A DNA stretch of 64,000 bases from Lutimaribacter pacificus (GCF_900142185.1 NZ_FQZZ01000003.1:1-64000); one strand, 5' to 3'; positions 8,466 through 17,052 are shown, counted from the first letter of the stretch. Made by a program: numbers and translations. Notes: generated by a model from the sequence alone, not told the origin.

Positions 8466-8807
8466 ATGCCCAGAACATCCCCCCGCAGGCCGCAAGACAA
8501 CGGCGCCGCCGCCGCGAACCGGCTCCGTGAGCGCACCGACCGGGGCGGCACCGGCGACAAGGTTGCCTTTCAGGATCCCGCCGCTGCCCCGCTGGGGACC
8601 GACGACGAGGCGGCAGGACATCCGCCCACCCCGGAAGAAGTAGCGGAAGCGGAGCGTCACGAAGCCGGCCGTGCCGAGCCCGCCGACCGGAAACCGACGG
8701 TGCCGGAGCTTCAGAACACGTTGTCTGGACGCGTCGGGCTGCTGTTGCCGGTTCTCGCACTGATTGCACTTCTCCTTGTCGCCCTGTGGATCGCAGGGAT
8801 CTGGTGA
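8466..8807 (+). CDS. Tail-anchored small membrane protein, 113 aa, unknown function
   Basis: Residues 1-88 are hydrophilic, charged and low in complexity (rich in Ala, Pro, Arg, Glu). Residues about 90-110 form one hydrophobic helix (VGLLLPVLALIALLLVALWI) at the very C-terminus. This predicts a cytoplasmic domain anchored by its tail. Start at 8466 behind AGGAGG (8452-8457). No family recognised. It has its own EcfG-type promoter, divergent from sodC. Confidence 0.75.
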   Translation: MPRTSPRRPQDNGAAAANRLRERTDRGGTGDKVAFQDPAAAPLGTDDEAAGHPPTPEEVAEAERHEAGRAEPADRKPTVPELQNTLSGRVGLLLPVLALIALLLVALWIAGIW

Positions 8808-8986
8808 CGCTCATCCCGGCCTGCCGAACGAACTCGCGGGATCCGGCACGACGGATGCTGGTTGTCTTGCCGCTGATGGCGCTGAACGCGGCAGGGTTGG
8901 CCACCTTTTCCATACTGGCACGCGGCATCACCGCCATCCCATTGCCCCGCCGCGCGAGGTGCCGGCGCCGGTTTGACAGGAAAGAT

Positions 8987-9011
8987 GGAACATAGCCGAT
9001 ACAGATCTGTT
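8987..9011 (+). promoter_or_regulatory. EcfG-type promoter for the CBS protein (and likely otsB)
   Basis: GGAAC at 8987-8991, 16 nt, TGTT at 9008-9011, 48 nt before the ATG at 9060. A perfect inverted repeat (gcggaccg/cggtccgc, 9021-9040) lies in the predicted leader. Confidence 0.7.
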
Positions 9012-9059
9012 TCGACACCAGCGGACCGAATCCGGTCCGCCAGAAAAGGAGGATCCGCC

Positions 9060-9485
9060 ATGAAGGTTTCCGAGATCATGTCCCCGCACCCGCTGACCGT
9101 TTCCCCGGACCAGACACTGGGGGAAGCCGCCGAACTCATGCAGCGCATCGACGCCGGATTTCTGCCAGTAGGCGAAGACGACCGCCTCGTCGGAATGCTG
9201 ACCGACCGCGATATCGCGATCCGCGGTGTCGGCGCCGGAAAGGGACCCGGCGCCAAGGTGCGCGAGGTGATGACCGACGACGTCTGCTATTGCTTCGAAG
9301 ACGAAGAGATCGAGGCCGCCGCGCGAAACATGGGGGCCCAGCAAATCCGCCGCGTCCCGGTGATCGACCGTGACAAGCGGCTGGTGGGCGTGCTGTCCCT
9401 CGGTGACATCGCCGTGCGACAGGCCGCTGAAACGGCAGGGGACGCGCTCGAGGGTATCGCGCAGCCAAGCGACCTGCACGGCTGA
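9060..9485 (+). CDS. Two-CBS-domain protein, 141 aa
   Basis: Residues 1-60 (MKVSEIMSPHPLTVSPDQTL ... LVGMLTDRDIAIR) and 70-130 (VREVMTDDVCYCFEDEEIEA ... LVGVLSLGDIAVR) form a Bateman pair. Such modules bind adenine nucleotides and usually sense energy state. Here nothing else is fused to them. The start at 9060 sits behind AAAGGAGG. otsB follows 33 nt after its stop, so the pair is probably co-transcribed from the EcfG-type promoter. A free CBS pair in stress loci is common, but its partner is not known. Confidence 0.88.
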   Translation: MKVSEIMSPHPLTVSPDQTLGEAAELMQRIDAGFLPVGEDDRLVGMLTDRDIAIRGVGAGKGPGAKVREVMTDDVCYCFEDEEIEAAARNMGAQQIRRVPVIDRDKRLVGVLSLGDIAVRQAAETAGDALEGIAQPSDLHG

Positions 9486-9518
9486 GAGCCGGGTTGATTT
9501 CGCACGGAAACGAACGAG

Positions 9519-10301
9519 ATGCCTGTCATGGAGCCTGCAAACGAACGAAATCTGGTGGGCGGGACACCACCGCCGGATTGCAGTTGGTCGGCCCATGCGC
9601 TGTTCCTCGATTTCGACGGCACGCTTGCGCCAATCGTATCCCGCCCCCGCGATGCCTGCCTGACCGAGATCACGCGGCGGCTGCTCGTGCGGCTGGCCGC
9701 CGCCACTGGCGGGGCGATTGCCATTCTCTCAGGCCGGGCGCTCACCGATCTGGCGGAGCGGCTGGAGGGGCTGCCGCTGGCACTCTCGGGCTGCCACGGC
9801 ATGGAAATTCGCCATAGCGACAAATGCATCGAGACCTCAACCCCGGGCGACAATGCGCTCGATGCCGCCTTTGGACAGCTTCAGCCGGTGGCGACGAAAC
9901 ATGGCCTTCTGATCGAGCGCAAGCCCGGTTCTATCGCGCTGCATTACCGCAACCGTCCTGAGAGCGCCGATAGCTGCCGGTCCAGTGTCGCCCGCGCCGC
10001 GGCGACCAGGGGCCTGCGGGCCCTGCACGGCAACATGGTCAGCGAGGCGGCACTTGCCGGAGTGGACAAGGGCCGCGCGCTGCGCCGGTTTCTCAGGGAT
10101 GCCCCTTTTGCAGGCCGCCTGCCGGTCATGATCGGCGACGATGCGACCGATGAAGACGGCTTTCGCGTGGCGCAGGAACTGGGCGGATTCGGGTTGCGGA
10201 TCGGCTCTTCCGACACGGTGGCAAGGTATCGAGTCGCACGGATGGACGATGCGCTGGCTTGGCTGAACCAAACCCTCAGGACACCTCCGCGGCGGCGGTA
10301 G
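9519..10301 (+). CDS. otsB: Trehalose-6-phosphate phosphatase
   Basis: A 260-aa HAD-superfamily enzyme that removes phosphate from trehalose-6-phosphate. Motif I is FLDFDGTLAP (about 29-38), with the nucleophile Asp and acid Asp. Motif II is SGR near 70. Substrate-side KPGSIALHYR and motif IV GDDATDEDGF (about 208-217) follow. ATG 9519 and 9528 are both possible, and neither has a strong ribosome site. It lies directly upstream of otsA, which has an additional promoter inside the intergenic stretch. Together they make trehalose, an osmo- and desiccation protectant. Confidence 0.92.
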   Translation: MPVMEPANERNLVGGTPPPDCSWSAHALFLDFDGTLAPIVSRPRDACLTEITRRLLVRLAAATGGAIAILSGRALTDLAERLEGLPLALSGCHGMEIRHSDKCIETSTPGDNALDAAFGQLQPVATKHGLLIERKPGSIALHYRNRPESADSCRSSVARAAATRGLRALHGNMVSEAALAGVDKGRALRRFLRDAPFAGRLPVMIGDDATDEDGFRVAQELGGFGLRIGSSDTVARYRVARMDDALAWLNQTLRTPPRRR

Positions 10302-10318
10302 CGTCGCGGCGCAAATTG

Positions 10319-10343
10319 GGAACATCCGGCCCCCGAGACGGTT
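10319..10343 (+). promoter_or_regulatory. EcfG-type promoter for otsA
   Basis: GGAAC at 10319-10323, 16 nt, GGTT at 10340-10343, located between otsB and otsA and 50 nt before the otsA start. Confidence 0.7.
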
Positions 10344-10393
10344 TCGATCCTGTCCAACACATACAGTGGACGTTTGTGCAAAAAGGGGTGCAG

Positions 10394-11815
10394 ATGCCGT
10401 CGAGACTCATTGCCGTTTCCAACCGGATCCCGGCCGGAGAGCCCCCGTCCGGGGGTCTTGTCGTCGCGCTCAAGGATGCACTTGCACTCTCCGGCGGTCT
10501 CTGGATCGGTGCCCATCCCGAAACCGGCACCGGCCGCGAGCCACTGGAGGAAATTCAGGACAATGGCAACACGCACCTCGCCTTCCGGCTCAGCGAAGAC
10601 GATCTCTCCGACTATTATCTCGGCTATGCCAATTCGGTGCTCTGGCCGCTCTGCCATCGGCGGGTCGATCTGATTGACATGTCCGCCGCCTTCGAGGCGC
10701 GTTACCGGGCCGTGAACGCCCGGGTCGGCAGGATGATCGCGTCGATTGCAAGGCCCGAGGATGTGATCTGGGTCCATGATTACCACTTCTTTCCGCTGGC
10801 AAGCGAACTGCGCGCGCTGGGGCTTTCCAATCGCATCGGCTTTTTTCTGCATATCCCCTTTCCCGAACTCGGCAGCCTTTCGGTCCTGTCGCAGCCCGAG
10901 GATTTTTCCGACTGGCTGGCCTCCTACAATCTGGTGGGCCTCCAGACCCGCGCCGACGTGGCGCGCTGTCTAGAAGTGTATCGCGCCGATCCACGCGCCG
11001 AGTTCCTGGTCGACGGCTCGGTGAAGTTCGAGGATCGCGTCACCGAGATCCGCTCCTTTCCCATCGGCATCGACGTCGAGGATTTCCGCACACAGGCCGC
11101 GCGCGACGCGCCTGATCCCTTCGGCCGCGCCGCGCCCGAAAGCTTCGTGATCGGGGTCGACCGGCTCGATTATTCCAAGGGCATTCCCAATCGGTTTCGC
11201 GCCTTCGGTCGCTACCTCGAAACCCGGCCGGAAGGCAGCTATCCCTGCCTCGTGCAGATCGCGCCGCCCACCCGCGAACAGGTCCAGGCCTATCAGGACA
11301 TCACCAGCGAGCTCGAAGAGATCGCGGGCCATCTCAATGGGGCCTTCGCAGAACTGGACTGGGTGCCGATCCGCTACATTCACCGCAGCATCGACCGCAC
11401 CGTGCTGGCCCGACTGCACCGGCGCGCACGGGTCTGCGCCGTCACCTCGATTGCCGATGGCATGAACCTCGTCGCCAAGGAATTCGTGGCGGCGCAGGAT
11501 CCGGCGGATCCGGGTGTGCTGATCCTGTCGCGTTTTGCAGGCGCCGCGGAGGACATGACGGACGCACTGCTGGTCAATCCCTACGATATCGACGACATGA
11601 CCGAGGCGTATCGTCGGGCGTTCGCAATGCCGCTGGAGGAACGGCAGGCACGCCATACCGCCTGCATGGAGGTCGTCCAACGCACTGATGCCGCATCCTG
11701 GGCCAAGCAGTTTCTCGCCGTCCTGCGTGCCTGCGTTCCGACCCTTCCCCGACAAGTGCCGTCCCCCCGGAGGCCGGCATCCAAGTGCCCGGGTCAGACC
11801 CCAATGAAGGCCTGA
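10394..11815 (+). CDS. otsA: Trehalose-6-phosphate synthase
   Basis: A 473-aa GT20 glycosyltransferase that joins UDP-glucose to glucose-6-phosphate. Visible signature parts: SNRIPAG near the start, VWVHDYHFFPLA-type segment (about 128-138), RIGFFLHIPFPE, FPIGIDVEDF, GVDRLDYSKGIP (about 255-266), IADGMNLVAKEFVA (about 355-368) and LSRFAGAAEDM. Start at 10394 behind AAAGGGGTG. The last 20 residues are Pro/Arg-rich and unlike the core. UDP-glucose for it could come from the island's own GalU (16218-17015). The following small genes and ackA may share its transcript. Confidence 0.93.
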   Translation: MPSRLIAVSNRIPAGEPPSGGLVVALKDALALSGGLWIGAHPETGTGREPLEEIQDNGNTHLAFRLSEDDLSDYYLGYANSVLWPLCHRRVDLIDMSAAFEARYRAVNARVGRMIASIARPEDVIWVHDYHFFPLASELRALGLSNRIGFFLHIPFPELGSLSVLSQPEDFSDWLASYNLVGLQTRADVARCLEVYRADPRAEFLVDGSVKFEDRVTEIRSFPIGIDVEDFRTQAARDAPDPFGRAAPESFVIGVDRLDYSKGIPNRFRAFGRYLETRPEGSYPCLVQIAPPTREQVQAYQDITSELEEIAGHLNGAFAELDWVPIRYIHRSIDRTVLARLHRRARVCAVTSIADGMNLVAKEFVAAQDPADPGVLILSRFAGAAEDMTDALLVNPYDIDDMTEAYRRAFAMPLEERQARHTACMEVVQRTDAASWAKQFLAVLRACVPTLPRQVPSPRRPASKCPGQTPMKA

Positions 11816-11881
11816 TCGCTAACCCGATGAAAAGAGGCGCACACCGGCAACACCATCCGCCAACCCTGAAATGGAGGTCCC

Positions 11882-12178
11882 ATGCCTAACCGAGAACTGC
11901 CATCCCCGACCGAAAGCCACCCCGCCCCCGCGCTCTGGGCCGGGCTTCCGCCTCAAGCGCCCCCGGAAGAGATCCCGCCAGACCCTGAGCCGGACAACAC
12001 CCCGCCGCCGGCCCCTCCCGAAGAGCCCGATCAACCCGATACGCCGGAATACGTGCCGCCGGACCCCGAGGAGGTGCCGGGCGGAATACCACCCGAAACG
12101 GAGCCGGACATCCCGCCGGAATTGCCACCGAACCGGCTTCCCCTGAGCGGGCCGCGTAACGGGAATGCCATTCCATGA
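11882..12178 (+). CDS. Acidic proline-rich protein, 98 aa
   Basis: About a third of the residues are Pro, arranged in runs of PPE/PDP/PPD type (for example PPEEIPPDPEPDNTPPPAPP), with many Glu and Asp. No signal peptide, membrane helix or folded domain is visible, so it is probably extended and disordered. Start at 11882 behind TGGAGG. The stop overlaps the next ATG in ATGA. Similar short Pro/Glu proteins occur in stress clusters, but I know of no assigned function. Confidence 0.65.
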   Translation: MPNRELPSPTESHPAPALWAGLPPQAPPEEIPPDPEPDNTPPPAPPEEPDQPDTPEYVPPDPEEVPGGIPPETEPDIPPELPPNRLPLSGPRNGNAIP

Positions 12179-12459
12179 CCGCGCTCGAAGACAGGCTGAC
12201 GATCCTGGAGGCCCGGATCATCGCACACCGCCAGCTTCTGGCCCGTCTGCTCTCCACCGTGGATGCCACGACGCAGGACGAGCTGTTGTACTGGATCGCC
12301 GAACGCGAGGTGCCGCGCGACGGTCAGGAAGATCCCGGTGCCGTGTTGACCGGCATGGACGCACTGCCGCTCAGCATAGCGGAAGAATTCCGGGAAATCG
12401 CCTCGCTTGTGCGGAACCGGAGCCCGCACCGAAGACGGCCAAAGGCGGGGGAAGAGTGA
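12175..12459 (+). CDS. Small helical protein, 94 aa, unknown
   Basis: The N-terminal part (LEDRLTILEARIIAHRQLLA) looks like a short coiled coil. The rest is helical and acidic, ending in a basic tail (RNRSPHRRRPKAG). No family recognised. It overlaps the previous gene by ATGA and the following ackA by TGATG, so three genes are translationally coupled in one unit. Confidence 0.65.
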   Translation: MTALEDRLTILEARIIAHRQLLARLLSTVDATTQDELLYWIAEREVPRDGQEDPGAVLTGMDALPLSIAEEFREIASLVRNRSPHRRRPKAGEE

Positions 12460-13634
12460 TGACAGCGGTGCTCGCGCTCAATGTCGGGTCATCGAGTCTG
12501 AAGGCAGCTGCTTTCGTCCTGCGCGGCCGCCGCCCGCAAAGGATTCTAACCGCATCGCATGATGGTTCGGTCGGAGAGACTGAATTGGTGGTACGCAACG
12601 ACGGTTTGACACATTCGCTCGGTCCACCCGGCGCCCATTATCGCGACGGCGCAGCGGCATTGCTAAACATGGTGGAGCGCGTCCTTGGCGAAACCGTCGC
12701 CGTCGGTCACCGCGTCGTACACGGCGGCACGCTTTCCGGCACATCGGTACGTCTCACGCCGGAATTGGTCAAGAAACTACGCAGCTTCGCCCCCTTTGCG
12801 CCGGACCACCAGGAGGCCAACCTCGCCCCGGCAGAAACGCTGATGCAGGCGCGGCCGGAGCTTGTCCAGTTCGCCACCTTCGACACCTCTTTTCACGAAA
12901 CCATCCCGGACCGGGCGCGCGAACTCCCCCTGCCGCAACCGACCCGGGGTCCATTGCTGAAGCGCTACGGGTTCCACGGCCTGTCCTTCCGCTCGGTCGC
13001 GCGCCGCATGGCAGATCGCGACCTGCGTCGGATCGTGGCGCTGCACTTGGGCGGCGGCGCGTCGGTCTGCGCCATCCGCGACCGAGCGAGCGTCGACACC
13101 ACGATGGGCGCCACACCGCTGGCCGGGCCGATGATGACCACCCGGTCGGGCTCGGTCGATCCGGGTGTGATCCTTTATCTGCTGCATCAGGAGGGGTGCG
13201 ATCTCGATGACATGGAGGATATGCTCTGGCATCGCTCGGGTCTGCTCGGGGTCTCCGGGCAAAGCGGCGACCTGCGCGACCTCGTGGGATCGGATGACGG
13301 GCGCGCGCAGGTCGCGGTGGACCAGTTCTGCGAAGATCTCGTACGTCATACCGGCGCGATGGCGGCACGTCTTCGCGGCATTGATGCATTGGTCTTTACC
13401 GGTGGAGCCGGTGTCGGCCAGCCGCTGATCCGGGAGCGGGTCGCGGGCGCATTTGTCTGGGCGGGCGTAGCGCTGGATGCGGCCCGCAATGATGCAGTGA
13501 CCGAGGCCACCATCCTCCCACGCGGCAACCGCGTGTCGCGCCCGAACAGTGCGAAGCAGGTCTGGGTGCTGCCGAATGACGAGGAACGCGAGATAGCCAG
13601 GGAGGTCTATGACGCCATGCGGCGGGAGGCATGA
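12459..13634 (+). CDS. ackA: Acetate kinase
   Basis: A 391-aa ASKHA-fold kinase interconverting acetate + ATP and acetyl phosphate + ADP. Motifs: LNVGSSSLK (about 6-14), VGHRVVHGG near 86, FDTSFHETIP near 143, RYGFHGLSFR near 170, LHLGGGASVCA near 197, and GQSGDLRDL near 270. It is divergent but complete. The usual partners pta or xfp are not nearby. It ends a coupled series of small genes after otsA and overlaps (ATGA) the start of a further frame that is cut by the IS256 element after 12 codons. Confidence 0.9.
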   Translation: MTAVLALNVGSSSLKAAAFVLRGRRPQRILTASHDGSVGETELVVRNDGLTHSLGPPGAHYRDGAAALLNMVERVLGETVAVGHRVVHGGTLSGTSVRLTPELVKKLRSFAPFAPDHQEANLAPAETLMQARPELVQFATFDTSFHETIPDRARELPLPQPTRGPLLKRYGFHGLSFRSVARRMADRDLRRIVALHLGGGASVCAIRDRASVDTTMGATPLAGPMMTTRSGSVDPGVILYLLHQEGCDLDDMEDMLWHRSGLLGVSGQSGDLRDLVGSDDGRAQVAVDQFCEDLVRHTGAMAARLRGIDALVFTGGAGVGQPLIRERVAGAFVWAGVALDAARNDAVTEATILPRGNRVSRPNSAKQVWVLPNDEEREIAREVYDAMRREA

Positions 13635-13666
13635 CCGCGCTGCAGGAATTTAATGCCCGATGGCGT
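13631..13666 (+). pseudogene. Start of an ORF cut by the IS256 insertion
   Basis: ATG at 13631 overlaps the ackA stop and reads MTALQEFNARWR before the element begins at 13667. After the element the frame would resume at 15004. I do not recognise the product, and the frame beyond the element runs antisense into the PRC-barrel gene, so it may be only a chance frame. Confidence 0.3.
13659..13666. repeat. Left target-site duplication of the IS256 element
   Basis: GATGGCGT, repeated exactly at 14996-15003. Eight bases is the usual duplication size for IS256-family insertions. Confidence 0.8.
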
Positions 13667-14995
13667 GGGAGTGTCCTGAACTTTGTGTATCTGGCCTGGC
13701 CCATGCAGTTTCAGATACTCAAGCGTCGAAGCGCTCGCCGAACATTATGGCGAACTGATTGCGTGCTGCAAACCATTCCCGGACATTTCGGCCGTCCTTT
13801 TCGAATTTGCGGATGGCGAGGTAGATTAACTTGGTCGCGGCCTCGTCGGTCGGGAACGAGCCCCGCGTCTTGATGGATTTCCGGATCACGCGGTTCAAGC
13901 TTTCTATGGCATTGGTCGTGTAGATGATCTTGCGGATCGCCGGATCGAAGCCGAAGAACGGGATCACCTCCTGCCATGCCCGGCGCCAGGCCGGGGCGAT
14001 GGAGGCGTATTTCCCGGCCCATTTTTCCTCGAAGGCATCGAGTTCGGCCTCGGCCATATCGGCGCTCGGAGCGCTGTAAATCCGGCGCAGATCGGCGGCC
14101 ACGGCCTTGCGGTCCTTCCAGGAGCAGAAGTTCAGGGAATGGCGCACCAGATGCACGATGCAGGTCTGAACCATGGCGTCCGGGAAGGCGGCCGTGATGG
14201 CTTCGGGAAAGCCCTTGAGACCGTCTACGACGGCGATCAGGATGTCCTGCAGCCCCCGGTTCTTGAGTTCGTTCATCACCGAGAGCCAGAACTTCGCCCC
14301 TTCGTTCTCGGCGATCCAAAGGCCGAGAACCTCGCGGCTGCCGTCGCGGGTGACGCCGAGGGCCACGTAAACCGCCTTGTTCTTGACCGTCCGGCTATCG
14401 GCGTCGCGGATCTTCACCCGTAGCGCGTCGAAAAGCACGATGGGATACATCCGGTCCAGCGCCCGGCTCTGCCATTCCCGGACCTCGTCCAGCACCGCAT
14501 CGGTGACGCGGCTGATCAAGTCAGGTGAGACCTTCAGCCCATAGACGTCTTCAAGATGGGCGCGGATGTCGCGGACGCTCAGACCGGCGGCGTAGAGCCC
14601 GACGATCTTGTCATCCATCCCGTCGATCCGGGTTTGGCCCTTCTTCACCAACTCCGGCTCGAAGCTGCTGTCGCGGTCCCGGGGGATCGCCACCGGCAAT
14701 TCCCCGTCCTGACCTTTCAGCACCTTGGCCGATGCGCCGTTGCGCCGGTTGGTTTGGCCCGGCGGGGCGTCCTTGCCTTCCTCGTAGCCAAGATGCGCGG
14801 TCAGCTCGGCCCCCAGCATCCGCTCCATTAACCGGATCTTCAGCTCTTTCATCAGCCCGGCATCGCCAAGCAGGTCCTCAGGGCGCTCCACGCCCTTCAG
14901 AAGTTCGTCCAGGAGTTCTTTCGAGATGGTCATTCATGCTTCCTTTCGGTGAAGCATGGACCGGATCAGTCATACACAAAAGGTCGGACACTCTC
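13667..14995. mobile_element. IS256-family insertion sequence, complete (1329 bp)
   Basis: Ends are imperfect inverted repeats: GGGAGTGTCC...TTTGTGTAT on the left and, on the other strand, GAGAGTGTCC...TTTGTGTAT on the right. It holds one full transposase gene and is flanked by an exact 8-bp duplication, so insertion was probably recent. A copy without it would join ackA's downstream region to 15004. Confidence 0.9.
13719..14933 (-). CDS. IS256-family transposase
   Basis: A 404-aa mutator-type DDE transposase. The first Asp is in VLFDALRVKI (about 169), the second in VVDGLKGFP (about 235), and the Glu in TTNAIESLNR (about 345), with the C/H-containing segment TCIVHLVRHS between them. No frameshift or stop breaks the frame, so it could be active. 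It starts at 14933 inside the right end of the element. Confidence 0.95.
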   Translation of the reverse strand: MTISKELLDELLKGVERPEDLLGDAGLMKELKIRLMERMLGAELTAHLGYEEGKDAPPGQTNRRNGASAKVLKGQDGELPVAIPRDRDSSFEPELVKKGQTRIDGMDDKIVGLYAAGLSVRDIRAHLEDVYGLKVSPDLISRVTDAVLDEVREWQSRALDRMYPIVLFDALRVKIRDADSRTVKNKAVYVALGVTRDGSREVLGLWIAENEGAKFWLSVMNELKNRGLQDILIAVVDGLKGFPEAITAAFPDAMVQTCIVHLVRHSLNFCSWKDRKAVAADLRRIYSAPSADMAEAELDAFEEKWAGKYASIAPAWRRAWQEVIPFFGFDPAIRKIIYTTNAIESLNRVIRKSIKTRGSFPTDEAATKLIYLAIRKFEKDGRNVREWFAARNQFAIMFGERFDA

Positions 14996-15003
14996 GATGG
15001 CGT
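14996..15003. repeat. Right target-site duplication of the IS256 element
   Basis: Exact copy of GATGGCGT at 13659-13666. Confidence 0.8.
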
Positions 15004-15060
15004 GCCACCGACTCCTCTCTCTCTCTACCAACCAGAACCGCGCCACGCAGCGTCCAGCGA

Positions 15061-15090
15061 AGGCAGGCCCGCCAAAACGCGGGCCTGCCT
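15061..15090 (-). terminator. Hairpin after the PRC-barrel gene
   Basis: Perfect 12-bp arms (aggcaggcccgc / gcgggcctgcct) with a 6-nt loop, just past the PRC-barrel stop on the minus strand. The T-run is short. Confidence 0.5.
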
Positions 15091-15103
15091 CGAAAACCGG
15101 TTT

Positions 15104-15988
15104 TCACTCCGTGTATTCGGGCATCCCGTCCAGTTCCTCTTCGGTCATCGGGACATGCACCCGCACGTCCTCGCCCGTCTCCGAACGCAGAATGTCGATA
15201 TCCGAAAGCCGAAGTGCGACCGGTTTCTCGCCGATGCCGAGGAAACCGCCAACGTCGATGACGACGGCCTCGACCGATCCGTCCGAGGCCAGCACGATGT
15301 CGGAAACCTCCCCCACCCAGTCTTCGGCAGAGCCATAGACCTTTGCGCCCGTCAGGCGCTCGGCGGTGAGGTCGCTTTCTTCGGCATCCCTGTAGCCGTC
15401 GCGCCACGCAGGATCGGTCATGGAGCCGGCATCTTCGGTCGTGCCGGCGTCCTGCCGCCGCTGAGCCGCGGTGGTGTCGCCACTGGTCTGATCCGTCTCT
15501 GCCACGCCCTGCTCCTGGTCGCTTTCGCTTGTTGCCCCGGAACTGGCCTGATCGCTATCCATATCATAGGCCGGTGCGTTTTCCAGCATATCGGGATCGG
15601 CCATCATCACGATAAAGAAATCCGCCTGGTCTTCGGTCGAAGTGTCGGAGGTGAAGCCAAGCGCCCCCATATCCAAGGCGACCTGATGCTCGCCGATCCC
15701 GAGGAACCCGCCAATATCGACTAGAACGGCATCGACGCTGCCGTCGCGCGTCAGGACGATGTCGTTGATCTCGCCAATGTCGTCCCAGCCGCTCTGGGCG
15801 CCGTCGTAACCAGCCGTGTCTGCGGCCTCGTCGCTGCGGTACACCCGCATTCCGATCAGGTCCGACGCCATCATCTCGTTTCCGGCGTTCTGTCCATCCC
15901 GGGTATGAAACATGTCTCCCGACTGCTGCGCCGTCGCGGACATTATTCCGGCGGCGAGTATGGCTGTGGATATCAAAAATGCCTTCAT
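15104..15988 (-). CDS. Secreted protein with two PRC-barrel domains
   Basis: A 294-aa protein with a signal peptide (about 1-21, ATAQ). Two homologous PRC-barrel units lie at about 40-115 (LIGMRVYRSD ... IGEINDIVLTRDGSVDAVLV ... GGFLGIGEHQVALD) and 212-282 (LTGAKVYGSA ... VGEVSDIVLASDGSVEAVVI ... GGFLGIGEKPVALR). They are joined by a Ser/Thr/Asp/Gln-rich linker. PRC barrels are small beta-barrels first known from the photosynthetic reaction centre H subunit and RimM; envelope forms are common in stress loci of alphaproteobacteria, role unknown. Start at 15988 behind AAGGAGATA. Confidence 0.87.
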   Translation of the reverse strand: MKAFLISTAILAAGIMSATAQQSGDMFHTRDGQNAGNEMMASDLIGMRVYRSDEAADTAGYDGAQSGWDDIGEINDIVLTRDGSVDAVLVDIGGFLGIGEHQVALDMGALGFTSDTSTEDQADFFIVMMADPDMLENAPAYDMDSDQASSGATSESDQEQGVAETDQTSGDTTAAQRRQDAGTTEDAGSMTDPAWRDGYRDAEESDLTAERLTGAKVYGSAEDWVGEVSDIVLASDGSVEAVVIDVGGFLGIGEKPVALRLSDIDILRSETGEDVRVHVPMTEEELDGMPEYTE

Positions 15989-16043
15989 GGGTATCTCCTT
16001 CGTATGAAGTTGGATTGACAACGCCTTGCGCGTCGGCCCTCTA

Positions 16044-16068
16044 AACATTTCCCCGGCCCCGCTGTTCC
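16044..16068 (-). promoter_or_regulatory. EcfG-type promoter for the PRC-barrel gene
   Basis: Minus strand: GGAAC (16068-16064), 16 nt, TGTT (16047-16044), 55 nt before the ATG at 15988. Confidence 0.7.
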
Positions 16069-16217
16069 CGAGACAACGGTATTTGTCGGAAACGGAGGGT
16101 CATCTCGCCTCATGACCCGCCGCAGCAGGGTGGGCCCCATTCGAAAAGCGGCGCTACTAACGCAATTCACATATCCGTCTGCATCCTCTTCACTATCGGT
16201 GCCGCCATGAGCCGGAC

Positions 16218-17015
16218 TTATTCCGCGGCCACCGTTTCATTGGCGAGACGGCTTTTTCGGTAGGCTTCCGTTGCGGAAAACCAACCTTCCTTGCTTCCGC
16301 AATCGAAGCGGCGGCCGGAGAACCGGAAGGCGCAAAGACCGCCGAGCGCCGCGATGGCATCCGTCAGCTGGATTTCACCCCCCGCTCCCGCGGGCGTCCT
16401 TTCAAGGACGTCCCAGATGTCGTGGGACAATATGTACCGCCCGACGACGGCAAGGTCCGACGGTGCATCCGCAGGATCGGGCTTTTCGACAAGGGTTCGC
16501 GCGGACAGAACGACCGATCTGCCACTGGGCGTGGCCAGATCGAAGATGCCATATCTCTGGCATTCGGAGCGGTCGACGGTTTGCGCGGCAGCGAGGCATT
16601 TCATTCGCTCAGGATCGAAGGCTGCGACCATTTCGGCGAGCGCCGGCCTCCCGAGGATGAGGTCGTCCGGCAGGATCACACCGACGGGCCCCGGCAGCGC
16701 GAAAGTCCGAGCACACAGGACAGCGTGACCAAGGCCGTTCGGCTCAGCCTGCTCTGCGAACCGAACCTCGATATCGGCCAGCAGAGAACCCGGTTGCGAA
16801 AGCAGGGTTTCGACGTATTCGGAAATGCCCGGTTTCGTTGCGCGCGTCACCAGAACGAGGCGCCGTGCGCCCGACGCTACCGCTTCCTCGAGCGCGAAAT
16901 GCAACAGGGGCGTGTCGTAGACGGGCAGCAATTCCTTTGCGATGGCATCCGTCGCCGGCCGCATTCGCGTACCGTTTCCCGCAAGCGGCAGGATTACCGT
17001 TCTCGTGGCCGTCAT
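16218..17015 (-). CDS. galU: UTP-glucose-1-phosphate uridylyltransferase
   Basis: A 265-aa nucleotidyltransferase making UDP-glucose from UTP and glucose-1-phosphate. The loop GNGTRMRPATDAIAKELLPV (about 13-32) is the GalU form of the GxGTR nucleotide-binding motif, followed by FALEEAVASG, EPNGLGHAVLCA, ILPDDLIL (metal-binding Asp region, about 113-120), LVEKP and a C-terminal GGEIQLTDAI. It is somewhat shorter than usual GalU (about 290-300 aa). With its own EcfG-type promoter it probably feeds OtsA and exopolysaccharide synthesis during stress and would be a second, regulated copy beside a housekeeping galU (inference). Confidence 0.9.
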   Translation of the reverse strand: MTATRTVILPLAGNGTRMRPATDAIAKELLPVYDTPLLHFALEEAVASGARRLVLVTRATKPGISEYVETLLSQPGSLLADIEVRFAEQAEPNGLGHAVLCARTFALPGPVGVILPDDLILGRPALAEMVAAFDPERMKCLAAAQTVDRSECQRYGIFDLATPSGRSVVLSARTLVEKPDPADAPSDLAVVGRYILSHDIWDVLERTPAGAGGEIQLTDAIAALGGLCAFRFSGRRFDCGSKEGWFSATEAYRKSRLANETVAAE

Positions 17016-17052
17016 CTGATCTACTCTCCTCCAGAAGTTTCTGATGATGTCG

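Noticed and set aside
8855-8995. 46-aa plus frame (MLVVLPLMALNAAGLATFSI ...) between the 8466 gene and the CBS gene
   Set aside because: Has a hydrophobic stretch but no good ribosome site, and its 3' end overlaps the -35 element of the CBS promoter; no known family.
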